A stretch of DNA of 64,000 nt from Salinicoccus sp. Bachu38. GTDB taxonomy: Bacteria; Bacillota; Bacilli; Staphylococcales; Salinicoccaceae. Position numbers and translations under genes: made by a program. The stretch lies in assembly GCF_038561955.2 (NCBI RefSeq), contig NZ_CP138333.2, forward strand, positions 496,001 through 560,000, written 5' to 3'. The notes beneath the pieces were generated by a model. That model was given only the letters and a program-made list of their open reading frames with translations, was not told the DNA's origin and searched no databases. This document shows, piece after piece, positions 7,840 to 16,765 of this stretch (its first letter is position 1; each line of letters opens with the position of its first letter).

Positions 7840-10222
7840 TATTCTCATCCTTTCTGTTCAATCTGAGTTTCATCAGGCTGTATATGCCAATCCCTGCGAT
7901 ACCGAATACGAGTGTTTCGAAGAGTGTATCGAAACCACGGAAGTCGACAAGTATGACGTTGACCATATTGCCGCCCGCTGCAAGCTCATATACATTCTCG
8001 ATATGGAACTCGCTGATGCGGTCGAACAGACGGTTCGAGTAGGCTGTAAGCCCGATGATGATGACGATGAGTGCCACCCCGAGAGAAACGAGGAAGTTCG
8101 TCAGTTTAAATCGCATACGCTCCTGGTGCCTGCTCTTCTTCGGAAGATGATAGAAACATACCAGGAAGAGTGCTGTCGTCACCGTTTCGATGGCGAGTTG
8201 GGTCAATGCCAGGTCAGCTGCCCTGAAGAATACAAAGAACAGGGACATGGAAAAGCCGATGGCACCGAGCATGATGATGGAAACCATGCGTGATTTCGTG
8301 GCCAGAATGACCCCGATGGAAACCAGTATGATGAGTACGACGGCCATTTCGTGTATACGGACCGGCGCCATATCATCGAAGCTGATGCGTATGCCTGTAT
8401 TCAACAGCGTAAGGATGCCCATCACGATGAAGAACAGGAATATATATACCAGATATGAGCGGATGAAGCCGCTCATATACCCGTCTGTGATTTTCCGTGA
8501 ACCAAAGCGGCTGTAGATCAATCCCTGATCATACAGGTAGTTCAGGGTGAAGCGTTCCTTATGGTAGTCATAGATGAACATCCATTTGTCCCTGAAGTAG
8601 AATAGGAGTACTCCCGTAATCACTATGAAAATCGTTGCCCATAGCGCCGGGTTGGCGAACCCATGCCACATGTACAGATGGGTGCCGAGCGGTGTGTCGG
8701 ACGCCATGATGCTCATTGCAGCCGGGTCGATGATCGTCCCTGACAGTATGTTAGGGAAGAAGCCGAATACAAGGACCAGTACAGTCAGTATCGCCGGGGA
8801 GATGAGCATCAGTACAGGCGCTTCGTGCGGCTCTTTCGGCGTATCATATGTCCGTTTGCCGAAGAAGATGCCGTAGACGATCAGTATGGAATAGACGAAC
8901 GTGAATATGCTTCCCAGAATTGCGAGCAGCGGGAAGATGAGCGAAACATCCGCCAGTGCCCCGAAGTTTGCTTCACGGACATCAATCATGGCTTCCAGGA
9001 ACAGCTCCTTCGACAGGAAACCGTTGAATGGCGGCAGTCCCGCCATGGACAGCGCAGTGATCAGTGTCAGAGTGAAGGAGATCGGCATGACCGTCAGAAG
9101 ACCGCCGAGCTTCTTCAGGCTTCTTGTTCCTGCTTCATGATCCACGATGCCCGTGACCATGAAGAGTGCGCCCTTGAAGGTTGCATGGTTGATCAGATGG
9201 AATACGGCCGCAACGACGGCAATCGAGAAATATTCCTCGTTTGCGCCGGTCACCACACTCAATGCCCCAAGGCCGAGCAGTGACATGATCAGCCCGAGCT
9301 GGGATACCGTCGAGAAGGCGAGGACCGCCTTCAGGTCATCCTTGCGTATTGCATTGAAGGATGCCCAGGTCATTGTGATCAGCCCGCCGAGCAGTATGAT
9401 CCACACCCACAGTTCCGAGAAGGCGAACAGGGGTGTCAGTCTTGCCACAAGATAGATGCCCGCCTTGACCATGGTTGCCGAGTGCAGATAGGCGCTTACC
9501 GGCGTAGGCGCTTCCATCGCATCCGGCAGCCAGATGTAGAACGGGAACTGTGCGGATTTGGTGAAGGCACCAAAGAGAATGAGTACGACAGCCAGGGGCG
9601 CCAGCGGACTTTCCTGGATGGCTGAAACCTGGCTGATCATTTCCCTGATGCTGAAGGTGCCCGTCATTATATAGAGCAGTATGAATCCGCCGAGCATCAG
9701 GAATCCGCCACCCATGGTGATCAGCATGGATTTCTGTGCACCATACAATGACCGTTCCTTCATGAACCAGAAGGCGATGAGCAGGAAGCTGGAAATGGAC
9801 GTCAGCTCCCAGAAAAGATAGAGCATGAGGACGTTATCGTTCAGTACCACACCAAGCATGGCGCTCATGAACATGAGAAGATAGACATAGAAACTTCCAA
9901 GGTCTTCCTTGTGTGACAGGTAACCAATGGAGTAAAGGACGACAAGTGCTCCGATACCGGAAATAAGTATGGCAAATAAAAGCCCAAGACCATCTATGTA
10001 CACATCGAAATTCATGCCGATTCTAGGCATTATCGCCAATGATTCATAAATCAACTGGTTATTGCTCACCCTGGGCACGAGCGTGAGCAGGTAGATTACA
10101 ATAATGAGTGGGACCGGCAGAACAAACCAGCCCAGATGAAGGCGTTTATAATACCTGTAGATGACGCCGATTGCTATGGCGGCGATCAGAGGTAGTAAAA
10201 TCGCTAAATGTATCAGTGCCAA
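7808..10222 (-). CDS. mnhA: Na+/H+ antiporter subunit A
   Basis: An 804-residue subunit, the largest of the Mnh/Mrp complex. It has an N-terminal NuoL-like domain (to about residue 500: SIGYLSHKEDLGSFYVYLLMFMSAMLGVV, FTKSAQFPFYIWLPDAMEAPTPVSAYLHSATMVKAG, SMAGLPPFNGFLSKE) and a C-terminal MbhD/E-like part with NMVNVILVDFRGFDTLFETLVFGIAGIGIYSL. Length matches S. aureus MnhA1. AAAGGAGGAT precedes the ATG. It is first in the seven-gene operon, which exchanges cytoplasmic Na+ for protons at the membrane and should matter for salt and alkali tolerance. Confidence 0.96.
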   Translation of the reverse strand: MALIHLAILLPLIAAIAIGVIYRYYKRLHLGWFVLPVPLIIVIYLLTLVPRVSNNQLIYESLAIMPRIGMNFDVYIDGLGLLFAILISGIGALVVLYSIGYLSHKEDLGSFYVYLLMFMSAMLGVVLNDNVLMLYLFWELTSISSFLLIAFWFMKERSLYGAQKSMLITMGGGFLMLGGFILLYIMTGTFSIREMISQVSAIQESPLAPLAVVLILFGAFTKSAQFPFYIWLPDAMEAPTPVSAYLHSATMVKAGIYLVARLTPLFAFSELWVWIILLGGLITMTWASFNAIRKDDLKAVLAFSTVSQLGLIMSLLGLGALSVVTGANEEYFSIAVVAAVFHLINHATFKGALFMVTGIVDHEAGTRSLKKLGGLLTVMPISFTLTLITALSMAGLPPFNGFLSKELFLEAMIDVREANFGALADVSLIFPLLAILGSIFTFVYSILIVYGIFFGKRTYDTPKEPHEAPVLMLISPAILTVLVLVFGFFPNILSGTIIDPAAMSIMASDTPLGTHLYMWHGFANPALWATIFIVITGVLLFYFRDKWMFIYDYHKERFTLNYLYDQGLIYSRFGSRKITDGYMSGFIRSYLVYIFLFFIVMGILTLLNTGIRISFDDMAPVRIHEMAVVLIILVSIGVILATKSRMVSIIMLGAIGFSMSLFFVFFRAADLALTQLAIETVTTALFLVCFYHLPKKSRHQERMRFKLTNFLVSLGVALIVIIIGLTAYSNRLFDRISEFHIENVYELAAGGNMVNVILVDFRGFDTLFETLVFGIAGIGIYSLMKLRLNRKDENSEEHAEESRI

Positions 10223-10258
10223 AGTGTATCCTCCTTTATTTGCACAATATATATAGCA

Positions 10259-10287
10259 ATTATACAGTAACCAATAGGGTAAATAAA
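10259..10287 (-). promoter_or_regulatory. Probable sigma-A promoter of the mnh operon
   Basis: On the minus strand TTTATT (10282-10287) and a perfect TATAAT (10259-10264) are 17 bp apart, about 37 bp before the mnhA ATG. It diverges from the ppi promoter. Confidence 0.6.
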
Positions 10288-10297
10288 CGTATAGGGT

Positions 10298-10325
10298 TTG
10301 AAAAAAGTGAAAATATCTGTATAGT
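10298..10325 (+). promoter_or_regulatory. Probable sigma-A promoter of the peptidyl-prolyl isomerase gene
   Basis: TTGAAA (10298-10303) and TATAGT (10320-10325) are 16 bp apart, preceding the ppi ATG by about 86 bp. The A/T-rich leader contains nothing else recognisable. Confidence 0.5.
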
Positions 10326-10411
10326 ATAAATAGGAAAAAAGCAGTTTTATGTCACATATTTTTCACATTTTACGCACTGAATCTGCAATAAATGAAATCA
10401 GGAGGCATAAC

Positions 10412-11002
10412 ATGACTTACCCACAGTTAACTAAAGAAGTAGGTAGCAACGAAGTACAGGCCGTAATCCATACGAACCATGGAGATGTGAAGGTGAAACT
10501 GTTGAAGGACATCGCACCAAAGACGGTCGAGAACTTCACGACACATGCAAAGAACGGCTACTATGATGGTCAGATCTTCCACCGCATCATCAAGGATTTC
10601 ATGGTCCAGGGAGGCGATCCGACCGGTACAGGCATGGGCGGCGAAAGCATCTATGGCGGAAGCTTCGAGGATGAGTTCTCCACGGAGGCATTCAATCTGT
10701 ATGGTGCCCTGTCCATGGCGAATGCAGGGCCCGGCACAAATGGCAGCCAGTTCTTCATCGTCCAGGCCAAAGAAGTCCCTTCCCAGATGCTCAGCCAGCT
10801 GGAAGGCGCAGGTTATCCTGCTGAAATCATAGAGGCGTACGAAAAGCAGGGCGGCACACCTTGGCTCGACCAGCGCCACACCGTATTCGGCCATGTCATC
10901 GATGGTATGGATGTCGTCGAGAAGATTGCCGACGTCAAAACCGGTGCACAGGACCGTCCGGTTGAGGATGTCAAGATCGAGACGATCGAAGTCGTGGAAT
11001 AG
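10412..11002 (+). CDS. ppi: Cyclophilin-type peptidyl-prolyl cis-trans isomerase
   Basis: A 196-residue cytosolic cyclophilin that catalyses cis-trans isomerisation of Xaa-Pro bonds. Signatures: [25 protein letters not shown] with active-site FHR and [21 protein letters not shown], and [19 protein letters not shown]. No signal peptide is present. The reading frame extends upstream to an ATG at 10349, but the ATG at 10412, six bases after AGGAGG, gives the length and N-terminus (TYPQLTKEV) of staphylococcal homologues. Its own promoter precedes it and a terminator follows. Confidence 0.93.
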   Translation: MTYPQLTKEVGSNEVQAVIHTNHGDVKVKLLKDIAPKTVENFTTHAKNGYYDGQIFHRIIKDFMVQGGDPTGTGMGGESIYGGSFEDEFSTEAFNLYGALSMANAGPGTNGSQFFIVQAKEVPSQMLSQLEGAGYPAEIIEAYEKQGGTPWLDQRHTVFGHVIDGMDVVEKIADVKTGAQDRPVEDVKIETIEVVE

Positions 11003-11013
11003 CTGTAAGAAGA

Positions 11014-11038
11014 AGAGGGCACCCCGGGTGCCCTCTTT
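11014..11038 (+). terminator. Intrinsic terminator after ppi
   Basis: Arms GAGGGCACC and GGTGCCCTC around a short CCCGG-containing tip, followed by TTT. Confidence 0.8.
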
Positions 11039-11134
11039 CTATATGAAGAAATGCTCACAAAATAGTCATTAATAAAGGATTCATGCATATATGGTGTTTG
11101 TTATACTGTATGGAGTAAAGGGGAGTGATTAATT

Positions 11135-11338
11135 ATGATGCCGTTTCTATATTTCCCTGAGGATAAGACGGAGTACATCCCTGCGTTCCTCATGCTCGCC
11201 CTGTGCATACTGCTTGCCTATCTCGCCTATCGGTTCGTAAAGAGGCATTCAGAAAAGCAGGAAGAGAAGATGAAGCGTTTCGAGCAGCAGGTGATGGAAA
11301 GAATTGAACAGGAACAGCACCATGAATCCGGAAGGTAA
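11135..11338 (+). CDS. Small single-pass membrane protein of unknown function
   Basis: A 67-residue protein with a short polar N-terminus, one hydrophobic helix (about residues 15-34, YIPAFLMLALCILLAYLAYRF) and a strongly charged, probably helical or coiled-coil C-terminal tail rich in K, E and Q. AAAGGGGAGTG precedes tandem ATGs at 11135 and 11138. Its end overlaps the following DUF1871 gene by 17 bp, suggesting co-translation. I do not recognise the family. The coding potential looks real because of the ribosome site, the codon pattern and the overlap. Confidence 0.6.
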   Translation: MMPFLYFPEDKTEYIPAFLMLALCILLAYLAYRFVKRHSEKQEEKMKRFEQQVMERIEQEQHHESGR

Positions 11339-11582
11339 TATCGAACTCTATCGGTTGCTCAAGGAATGGGACCCGCTCGGACTGGAAGCGGAGGACTTCG
11401 ACTATGATGCCGAGATCTATGACAGCATGGAAGTCCTGCACAGAACCGGGGACGCTGAACAGGCGGGCCGGGAAATACAGCAGATTTTCCTTCACTCGTT
11501 CGAAATGGAGATACCGCTTGAAAAAATCCGTCCGGTAGCCGAAAAGGGACTTGAAATCGTGGAATTATATAAAGCACCATGA
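11322..11582 (+). CDS. DUF1871 family protein (YugE-like)
   Basis: An 86-residue acidic soluble protein: NIELYRLLKEWDPLGLEAEDFDYDAEIYDSMEVLHR is the pattern of the DUF1871/YugE family. The ATG at 11322 is the likely start; upstream in-frame TTG at 11304 is poorer. The ribosome site is weak, so translation probably depends on the upstream small membrane-protein gene, which it overlaps by 17 bp. B. subtilis yugE also lies near the S1-domain gene yugI, so the neighbourhood is conserved. Function unknown. Confidence 0.72.
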   Translation: MNPEGNIELYRLLKEWDPLGLEAEDFDYDAEIYDSMEVLHRTGDAEQAGREIQQIFLHSFEMEIPLEKIRPVAEKGLEIVELYKAP

Positions 11583-11710
11583 CCGCAGGGGGAGCCAAGG
11601 CTTTCCATGCGGTTTTTTTCTTCGATCCTGCCTATGATTAGATAATCACTTCCTATTATGATAAAATAATCAATGCGTATGAACTACTGAAAGTTAGTGG
11701 GGTAATCCAA

Positions 11711-12091
11711 GTGGCAAAAAAATATCGGACAGGCCAGTTTGTGAAGGTCAAAGTAACTGGTATCCAGCCGTATGGTGCTTTTGTCAAAACCCCTGATAAT
11801 CAAGAAGGACTCATTCATATTTCAGAAGTGATGAACGATTATGTCCACGACGTCAATCAATTTTTATCCAAAGGGCAGATTGTAAAAGCGAAAGTGCTCA
11901 GCGTGGACAAGAATGGAAAACTGAATCTCACCTTGAAGGATAACGAATACTTCAAAAATGAGGAGAGAAAACGGGACAGGCGTTCAGTCCTGGATCAGAT
12001 CAGAGATACGGAAAAATATGGATTCGAGTCCCTTAGACAAAAGATGCCGGAATGGATAGAGACGGCGAAACGACGCATGAAAGAAAAATAG
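11711..12091 (+). CDS. yugI: S1-domain RNA-binding protein (YugI / general stress protein 13 family)
   Basis: A 126-residue protein. One S1 OB-fold domain (about residues 8-77) contains VKVTGIQPYGAFVKTPDNQEGLIHISEV and VKAKVLSVDKNGKLNLTLKD, followed by a basic charged C-terminal tail (NEERKRDRRSVLDQIRD ... KRRMKEK). Such proteins bind RNA or ribosomes; the streptococcal relative CvfD is a post-transcriptional regulator. The start is GTG at 11711 with TGGGG upstream; no better ATG is in frame. A terminator follows. Confidence 0.88.
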   Translation: MAKKYRTGQFVKVKVTGIQPYGAFVKTPDNQEGLIHISEVMNDYVHDVNQFLSKGQIVKAKVLSVDKNGKLNLTLKDNEYFKNEERKRDRRSVLDQIRDTEKYGFESLRQKMPEWIETAKRRMKEK

Positions 12092-12128
12092 CTGGCCAGA
12101 CTACGGAAGCACAGCCAGAAATAAGTAG

Positions 12129-12159
12129 ATCTGCAGGAGAGGACTCCTGCAGATTTTTT
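12129..12159 (+). terminator. Intrinsic terminator after the S1-domain gene
   Basis: Perfect arms ATCTGCAGGAG and CTCCTGCAGAT around AGGA, then six Ts. Confidence 0.88.
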
Positions 12160-12211
12160 GTTTCCAAAAATCCTCGCCAGTATACTGTATACAGCTTTCA
12201 TTTGAGCAAAC

Positions 12212-12305
12212 TGAAAACGTTGCCACCAATGGCATTTATATACTCATGAGCGTATAGTTATCCGTTGGTTTGAATACGTTTGCAGACCGCATGAAAGCGC
12301 TTCTG
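12212..12305 (+). promoter_or_regulatory. Three cre-like CcpA operators upstream of rocA
   Basis: Compared with WTGNAANCGNWNNCW: TGAAAACGTTGCCA (12212-12225) departs only at the first W; TGAATACGTTTGCA (12271-12284) has one mismatch; TGAAAGCGCTTCTG (12292-12305) has two. The last two are centred 21 bp apart, two helical turns. CcpA represses roc/gudB-type genes in Gram-positives, so glucose repression of rocA is the expected role. A weak promoter may follow (TTGAAA 12324-12329, then an AT-rich -10 region near 12348-12355). The dyad GTATACTGTATAC (12180-12192) lies just upstream. Confidence 0.6.
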
Positions 12306-12390
12306 ACGCCTTTATCAAAAAGCTTGAAAAAGTCTGATAAAAAGTCCATTATTATGTATAGAGATTTAATATTTTAAGGAGGTTTACTGA

Positions 12391-13932
12391 ATGATACCGT
12401 ACAAACATGAACCATTTACGGATTTTTCGAAAGAGGAAAACCGTAAGAAGCTGGAAGAAGGTCTGAATACAGTAAAAGGGTATCTTGGTCAGGATTATCC
12501 ACTGATCATCGGTGGAGAGCATGTCATGACGGATGACAAGAAGGAATCCTACAACCCTGCAAATAAACAGGAAACAATCGGCAACCTGTCCCAGGCGAAT
12601 CAGGAGCACGCCCAAAAGGCAATGGATGTGGCACTCGAGACATTCGAGTCATGGAGGAAGTATCCTTTCGAATTCCGTTCTGATGTACTGTTCAAAGCAG
12701 CAGCGATCATCCGCAAGCGCAAATTCGAATTCACTGCCCTGCTTGTGAAAGAAGGCGGCAAGCCATGGAAAGAGGCGGATGCGGATACAGCAGAAGCAAT
12801 AGATTTCCTCGAGTACTACGGACGCAATCACCTCAAGCTCAGAGATGGTGAACATGTGGAATCCCGTGCGGGCGAATACAACCAGTTCCACTACATCCCA
12901 CTCGGTGTAGGTCTCGTCATCTCCCCCTGGAACTTTGCATTCGCAATCATGGCAGGTACAACAGCCGCTTCCATGGTCACGGGCAATACGGTATTACTCA
13001 AGCCATCTTCACGCACATCCGTCATTGCGTACAAATTTGTTGAAGTGCTTGAAGAAGCGGGAATGCCGAAAGGCGTCGTAAACTTCATTCCAGGTTCTTC
13101 CCGTGATATCGGCGACTACCTTGTCGAACACAAGGATACACGCTTCATCTCATTCACAGGCTCCCGTGATGTCGGCACGAAAATCTTTGAAAAGGCTGCG
13201 GTGGTCCAGGAAGGCCAGACACATCTGAAGCGCGTCATCGCGGAAATGGGCGGCAAGGATACAATCGTCGTCGATTCCGATGCGGATCTTGAACTTGCAG
13301 CAGAGGCGATCGTCTACTCTGCATTCGGCTTCAGCGGCCAGAAATGTTCAGCCTGTTCCCGTGTCATCGCACTTGAGGACATCCATGACGAACTGCTTGA
13401 AAAAGTCGTTGAAAAAACGAAAGATCTCAAAGTCGGCAATCCGGAATCCAACGTTGATGTCGGACCGGTCATTGATGATTCTTCATTGGAAAAAATCAAA
13501 AAGTATATTGAAATTGGAAAAGAAGAAGGTAAACTTGAAGTAGGTGGAAATACCGAGAATGAAACGGGCCACTTCGTGTACCCTACCGTATTCTCGGGAC
13601 TGAAGCATGATGATGTAGTGATGCAGGAGGAAATCTTCGGACCTGTCGTCGGCTTTGCAACAGCGAAGGACTTCGATCAGGCCATCGAGTATGCGAATGC
13701 CACAGACTACGGTCTGACAGGTGCTGTCATTACACAGAACCGTCACCATATCGAACAGGCACGCCGCGACTTCCATGTCGGCAACCTGTACTTCAACCGT
13801 GGCTGTACAGCAGCAATCGTCGGCTATCAGCCATTCGGCGGATTCAAGATGTCCGGTACAGACTCCAAAGCGGGTGGACCGGATTACCTGGCACTCCACA
13901 TGCAAGGTAAAACAAGCTCCGAGCAGCTTTAA
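12391..13932 (+). CDS. rocA: 1-pyrroline-5-carboxylate dehydrogenase
   Basis: A 513-residue NAD-dependent aldehyde dehydrogenase that converts glutamate semialdehyde/P5C to glutamate in proline, ornithine and arginine breakdown. The catalytic cysteine C319 is in [10 protein letters not shown] and the general base E285 is in AEMGGKD; the NAD-site segment [31 protein letters not shown] is intact. Length equals the staphylococcal RocA type (about 514). AAGGAGG precedes the ATG. It stands directly before rocD and gudB, whose products feed and follow this step. Three cre-like sites upstream suggest CcpA repression. Confidence 0.95.
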   Translation: MIPYKHEPFTDFSKEENRKKLEEGLNTVKGYLGQDYPLIIGGEHVMTDDKKESYNPANKQETIGNLSQANQEHAQKAMDVALETFESWRKYPFEFRSDVLFKAAAIIRKRKFEFTALLVKEGGKPWKEADADTAEAIDFLEYYGRNHLKLRDGEHVESRAGEYNQFHYIPLGVGLVISPWNFAFAIMAGTTAASMVTGNTVLLKPSSRTSVIAYKFVEVLEEAGMPKGVVNFIPGSSRDIGDYLVEHKDTRFISFTGSRDVGTKIFEKAAVVQEGQTHLKRVIAEMGGKDTIVVDSDADLELAAEAIVYSAFGFSGQKCSACSRVIALEDIHDELLEKVVEKTKDLKVGNPESNVDVGPVIDDSSLEKIKKYIEIGKEEGKLEVGGNTENETGHFVYPTVFSGLKHDDVVMQEEIFGPVVGFATAKDFDQAIEYANATDYGLTGAVITQNRHHIEQARRDFHVGNLYFNRGCTAAIVGYQPFGGFKMSGTDSKAGGPDYLALHMQGKTSSEQL

Positions 13933-13960
13933 TCTCCACCCCAAACAAAAAGCACAAATA

Positions 13961-13989
13961 AAACAGCGGGAATCCACCCGCTGTTTTTT
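13961..13989 (+). terminator. Intrinsic terminator between rocA and rocD
   Basis: Arms AACAGCGGG and CCCGCTGTT with a 6-nt loop and TTTTTT. Only about 15 bp separate it from rocD, so rocD expression requires read-through or an unseen promoter. Confidence 0.8.
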
Positions 13990-14004
13990 AGAAAGGAATG
14001 TAAA

Positions 14005-15198
14005 ATGACAAAATCACAAGAAATTATCAAGCAGACAGAACAGTATGGCGCGCCAAACTACAATCCTTTACCGATTGTTATCTCGGAGGCAGAGGGTGTA
14101 TGGGTCAAGGACCCGGAAGGCAACAAATACATGGATATGCTCAGTGCATATTCTGCAGTCAACCAGGGGCACAGGCACCCGAAGGTCATTCAGGCACTCA
14201 AGGATCAGGCGGATAAGCTCACCCTGACATCCCGTGCCTTCCACTCGGACAGGCTGGGTCCATGGTACGAAAAGGTGTGCAAGCTTTCCGGCAAGGAAAT
14301 GGCACTGCCGATGAACACAGGAGCAGAAGCTGTGGAGACGGCGATAAAAGCAGCACGCCGCTGGGCTTACGATGTGAAGGGCGTAGAGGACGACAAGGCT
14401 GAAATCATCGCCATGAACCAGAACTTCCATGGCCGTACACTGGCTGCCGTATCCCTCTCATCAGAAGCGGAATACCGCCGTGGCTATGGTCCACTGCTCG
14501 ACGGCATCAGACTCGTCGACTTTGGTGATATAGACCAGATCAAGGAAGCCGTTTCTGAAAATACTGCAGCGATACTGCTCGAACCGATACAGGGGGAAGC
14601 GGGCATCAATATTCCACCTGAAGGATTCCTTAAGGAAGTGAGGGAATTGTGTGACGAACACAACATCCTCTTCATTGCCGATGAAATCCAGGCTGGGCTT
14701 GGGCGTTCCGGTAAAATGTTCGCAACAGACTGGGACGATGTGAAACCGGATATGTACATTCTGGGCAAGGCGCTCGGGGGCGGAGTATTCCCGATTTCCT
14801 GCATACTTGCGGACACGGAGGTCCTGAGCGTGTTCAACCCGGGCTCCCACGGGTCCACATTCGGAGGGAACCCGCTTGCCTGTGCAGTTTCTGAAGCAGC
14901 GCTGGATGTACTCCTAGATGAAAACCTTGTGGAGCGTTCAAATGAACTTGGAGAATACTTCAAATCCGAGCTCGAAAAGATCGATACGCCCCTGATCAAG
15001 GAGATCAGAGGCCGTGGCCTGTTCATTGGAGTCGATCTGACAGAGTCGGCCCGTCCATATTGCGAGGAGCTGAAAGAGCTTGGCATCCTTTGCAAGGAGA
15101 CGCATGACACGGTCATCCGCTTTGCACCACCTCTTGTCATTTCGAAGGAAGATTTGGATTGGGCGCTTGAGAGAGTGAAGCAGGTACTGTCCAAATAA
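14005..15198 (+). CDS. rocD: Ornithine aminotransferase
   Basis: A 397-residue PLP-dependent class III aminotransferase that moves the delta-amino group of ornithine to 2-oxoglutarate, giving glutamate semialdehyde, the substrate of RocA. The Schiff-base lysine is K255 in [11 protein letters not shown]. The cofactor motif [17 protein letters not shown] and the PLP phosphate region [18 protein letters not shown] are present. GAAAGGAATG precedes the ATG. The rocA-rocD-gudB order forms a complete route from ornithine to 2-oxoglutarate. Confidence 0.95.
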   Translation: MTKSQEIIKQTEQYGAPNYNPLPIVISEAEGVWVKDPEGNKYMDMLSAYSAVNQGHRHPKVIQALKDQADKLTLTSRAFHSDRLGPWYEKVCKLSGKEMALPMNTGAEAVETAIKAARRWAYDVKGVEDDKAEIIAMNQNFHGRTLAAVSLSSEAEYRRGYGPLLDGIRLVDFGDIDQIKEAVSENTAAILLEPIQGEAGINIPPEGFLKEVRELCDEHNILFIADEIQAGLGRSGKMFATDWDDVKPDMYILGKALGGGVFPISCILADTEVLSVFNPGSHGSTFGGNPLACAVSEAALDVLLDENLVERSNELGEYFKSELEKIDTPLIKEIRGRGLFIGVDLTESARPYCEELKELGILCKETHDTVIRFAPPLVISKEDLDWALERVKQVLSK

Positions 15199-15201
15199 CG
15201 C

Positions 15202-15229
15202 TTTCAAATAGTAATTAATATGTTACAAT
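15202..15229 (+). promoter_or_regulatory. Probable extended -10 promoter of the first glutamate dehydrogenase gene
   Basis: TACAAT (15224-15229) is preceded by TGT (extended -10), with TTTCAA (15202-15207) 16 bp upstream. It lies 38 bp before the ATG, and no terminator separates it from rocD. Confidence 0.5.
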
Positions 15230-15267
15230 AACAGTGAAAACAGTTCCATAAAAGAGGCGGATATAAA

Positions 15268-16512
15268 ATGTCAGAGAAATCAAATCTTATCACTTCCACA
15301 CAAGCAATCATTCATGAAGCTTTGGACAAACTCGGGTTTGATGAGGGAATGTATGAACTGATCAAAGAGCCGATGCGTCTTTTAAAAGTACGCATTCCGG
15401 TGCGTATGGATGACGGTTCCGTTAAAGTGTTTACCGGCTATCGTGCGCAGCACAATGATGCTGTTGGGCCGACAAAGGGTGGTGTGCGTTTCCACCCTGA
15501 TGTCAATGAAGAAGAAGTTGTCGCACTATCCATGTGGATGACTTTGAAATCAGGCATTGTAGACCTGCCGTATGGCGGTGGTAAAGGTGGTATCGTGTGT
15601 GATCCACGGGAAATGAGCATTGCTGAAGTCGAGCGTCTGAGCCGCGGCTATGTACGGGCAATCTCCCAGATCGTTGGACCGACAAAGGACATTCCGGCAC
15701 CGGATGTCTTTACCAACTCCCAGATCATGGCATGGATGATGGATGAGTACAGCATGATTGATGAATTCAATTCCCCAGGCTTCATTACAGGGAAACCGCT
15801 CGTTCTTGGGGGGTCCCAGGGCCGGGATCGTGCCACAGCGATGGGTGTCATCCTTTGTCTTGAACAGGCACTCGAAAAGCGCGATAAGAAGATGGACGAT
15901 ATACGCGTAGTCATCCAGGGATTCGGGAACGCAGGAAGCTTCCTGGCCAAGATCCTGTCCGATAAAGGAGCGAAGATCGTCGGCATCTCAGATGCAAACG
16001 GCGCCCTCCATGATCCGGATGGACTCGATATCGATTATCTTCTTGACCGTCGTGATAGCTTTGGCATGGTGACCAACCTTTTCGATGATGTACTTGCAGG
16101 CGACGAACTCTTCGATATTGACTGCGATGTACTGATTCCGGCAGCGATCGCCAACCAGATCACCGAAAAGAATGCAGACAACATCAAGGCCGATATCATC
16201 TGTGAAGCCGCCAATGGTCCGACGACGAAAGAAGCGACCCGGATACTGACGGATAAAGGTGTACTCATCGTACCGGATGTTCTTGCATCCGCAGGCGGAG
16301 TCACTGTTTCCTACTTCGAATGGGTCCAGAACAACCAGGGCTACTACTGGGATGAAGAAGAAGTGAATGAAAAGCTTGAGATCAAGCTTAAAAAAGCATT
16401 CAATGAAATCTATGACCTCCATGAGAAGCGACATATCGATATGCGTCTTGCGGCTTATATCATCGGCATCAAACGTACCGCAGAAGCTGCGCGCTACAGA
16501 GGCTGGGCGTAG
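15268..16512 (+). CDS. gudB: NAD-type glutamate dehydrogenase, first paralogue
   Basis: A 414-residue Glu/Leu/Phe/Val dehydrogenase that oxidatively deaminates glutamate to 2-oxoglutarate and ammonia. The active-site glycine-rich loop PYGGGKGGI carries catalytic K106; other family segments are GPTKGGVRFHP, VGPTKDIPAPDVFTNSQIMAWMMDEYS and the Rossmann motif QGFGNAGSFLAK. AGAGGCGG precedes the ATG. Adjacent rocD and rocA make the catabolic direction likely. A near-full-length paralogue follows at 16766. S. aureus has a single gudB at this place, as I recall. Confidence 0.94.
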   Translation: MSEKSNLITSTQAIIHEALDKLGFDEGMYELIKEPMRLLKVRIPVRMDDGSVKVFTGYRAQHNDAVGPTKGGVRFHPDVNEEEVVALSMWMTLKSGIVDLPYGGGKGGIVCDPREMSIAEVERLSRGYVRAISQIVGPTKDIPAPDVFTNSQIMAWMMDEYSMIDEFNSPGFITGKPLVLGGSQGRDRATAMGVILCLEQALEKRDKKMDDIRVVIQGFGNAGSFLAKILSDKGAKIVGISDANGALHDPDGLDIDYLLDRRDSFGMVTNLFDDVLAGDELFDIDCDVLIPAAIANQITEKNADNIKADIICEAANGPTTKEATRILTDKGVLIVPDVLASAGGVTVSYFEWVQNNQGYYWDEEEVNEKLEIKLKKAFNEIYDLHEKRHIDMRLAAYIIGIKRTAEAARYRGWA

Positions 16513-16525
16513 CATAAATTGGGCA

Positions 16526-16558
16526 AGGACCGGACAGAGCATCTGTCCGGTCCTTTTT
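16526..16558 (+). terminator. Intrinsic terminator after the first glutamate dehydrogenase gene
   Basis: Perfect arms AGGACCGGACAG and CTGTCCGGTCCT, 5-nt loop, T-run. Confidence 0.88.
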
Positions 16559-16600
16559 GTATGCTTATCCACTATCCTATTGATTTATTAGATTTAATGT

Positions 16601-16641
16601 ATTATTATAAATGTTTAAATATATTGAAAATTTATAATAAT
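16601..16641. repeat. 12-bp perfect inverted repeat upstream of the second glutamate dehydrogenase
   Basis: ATTATTATAAAT (16601-16612) and ATTTATAATAAT (16630-16641) are exact inverted copies separated by 17 bp, in a very AT-rich spacer between the paralogues. It lies about 40 bp upstream of the -35 at 16679. It could be an operator or simply AT-rich promoter DNA. Confidence 0.5.
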
Positions 16642-16678
16642 CATAGCATCATTGGAATCCCTTTATACTATCTGATGG

Positions 16679-16707
16679 TTGGCAATCGAACATCATATTA
16701 GTATAAA
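16679..16707 (+). promoter_or_regulatory. Probable sigma-A promoter of the second glutamate dehydrogenase gene
   Basis: TTGGCA (16679-16684) and TATAAA (16702-16707) are exactly 17 bp apart, about 58 bp before the ATG. With the terminator upstream, this gives the second copy its own transcription. Confidence 0.6.
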
Positions 16708-16765
16708 TATACATAAAAGATTCAGTTCAATGGACAGCAATGATGCCTGAAAAGGAGAGGGAAGC

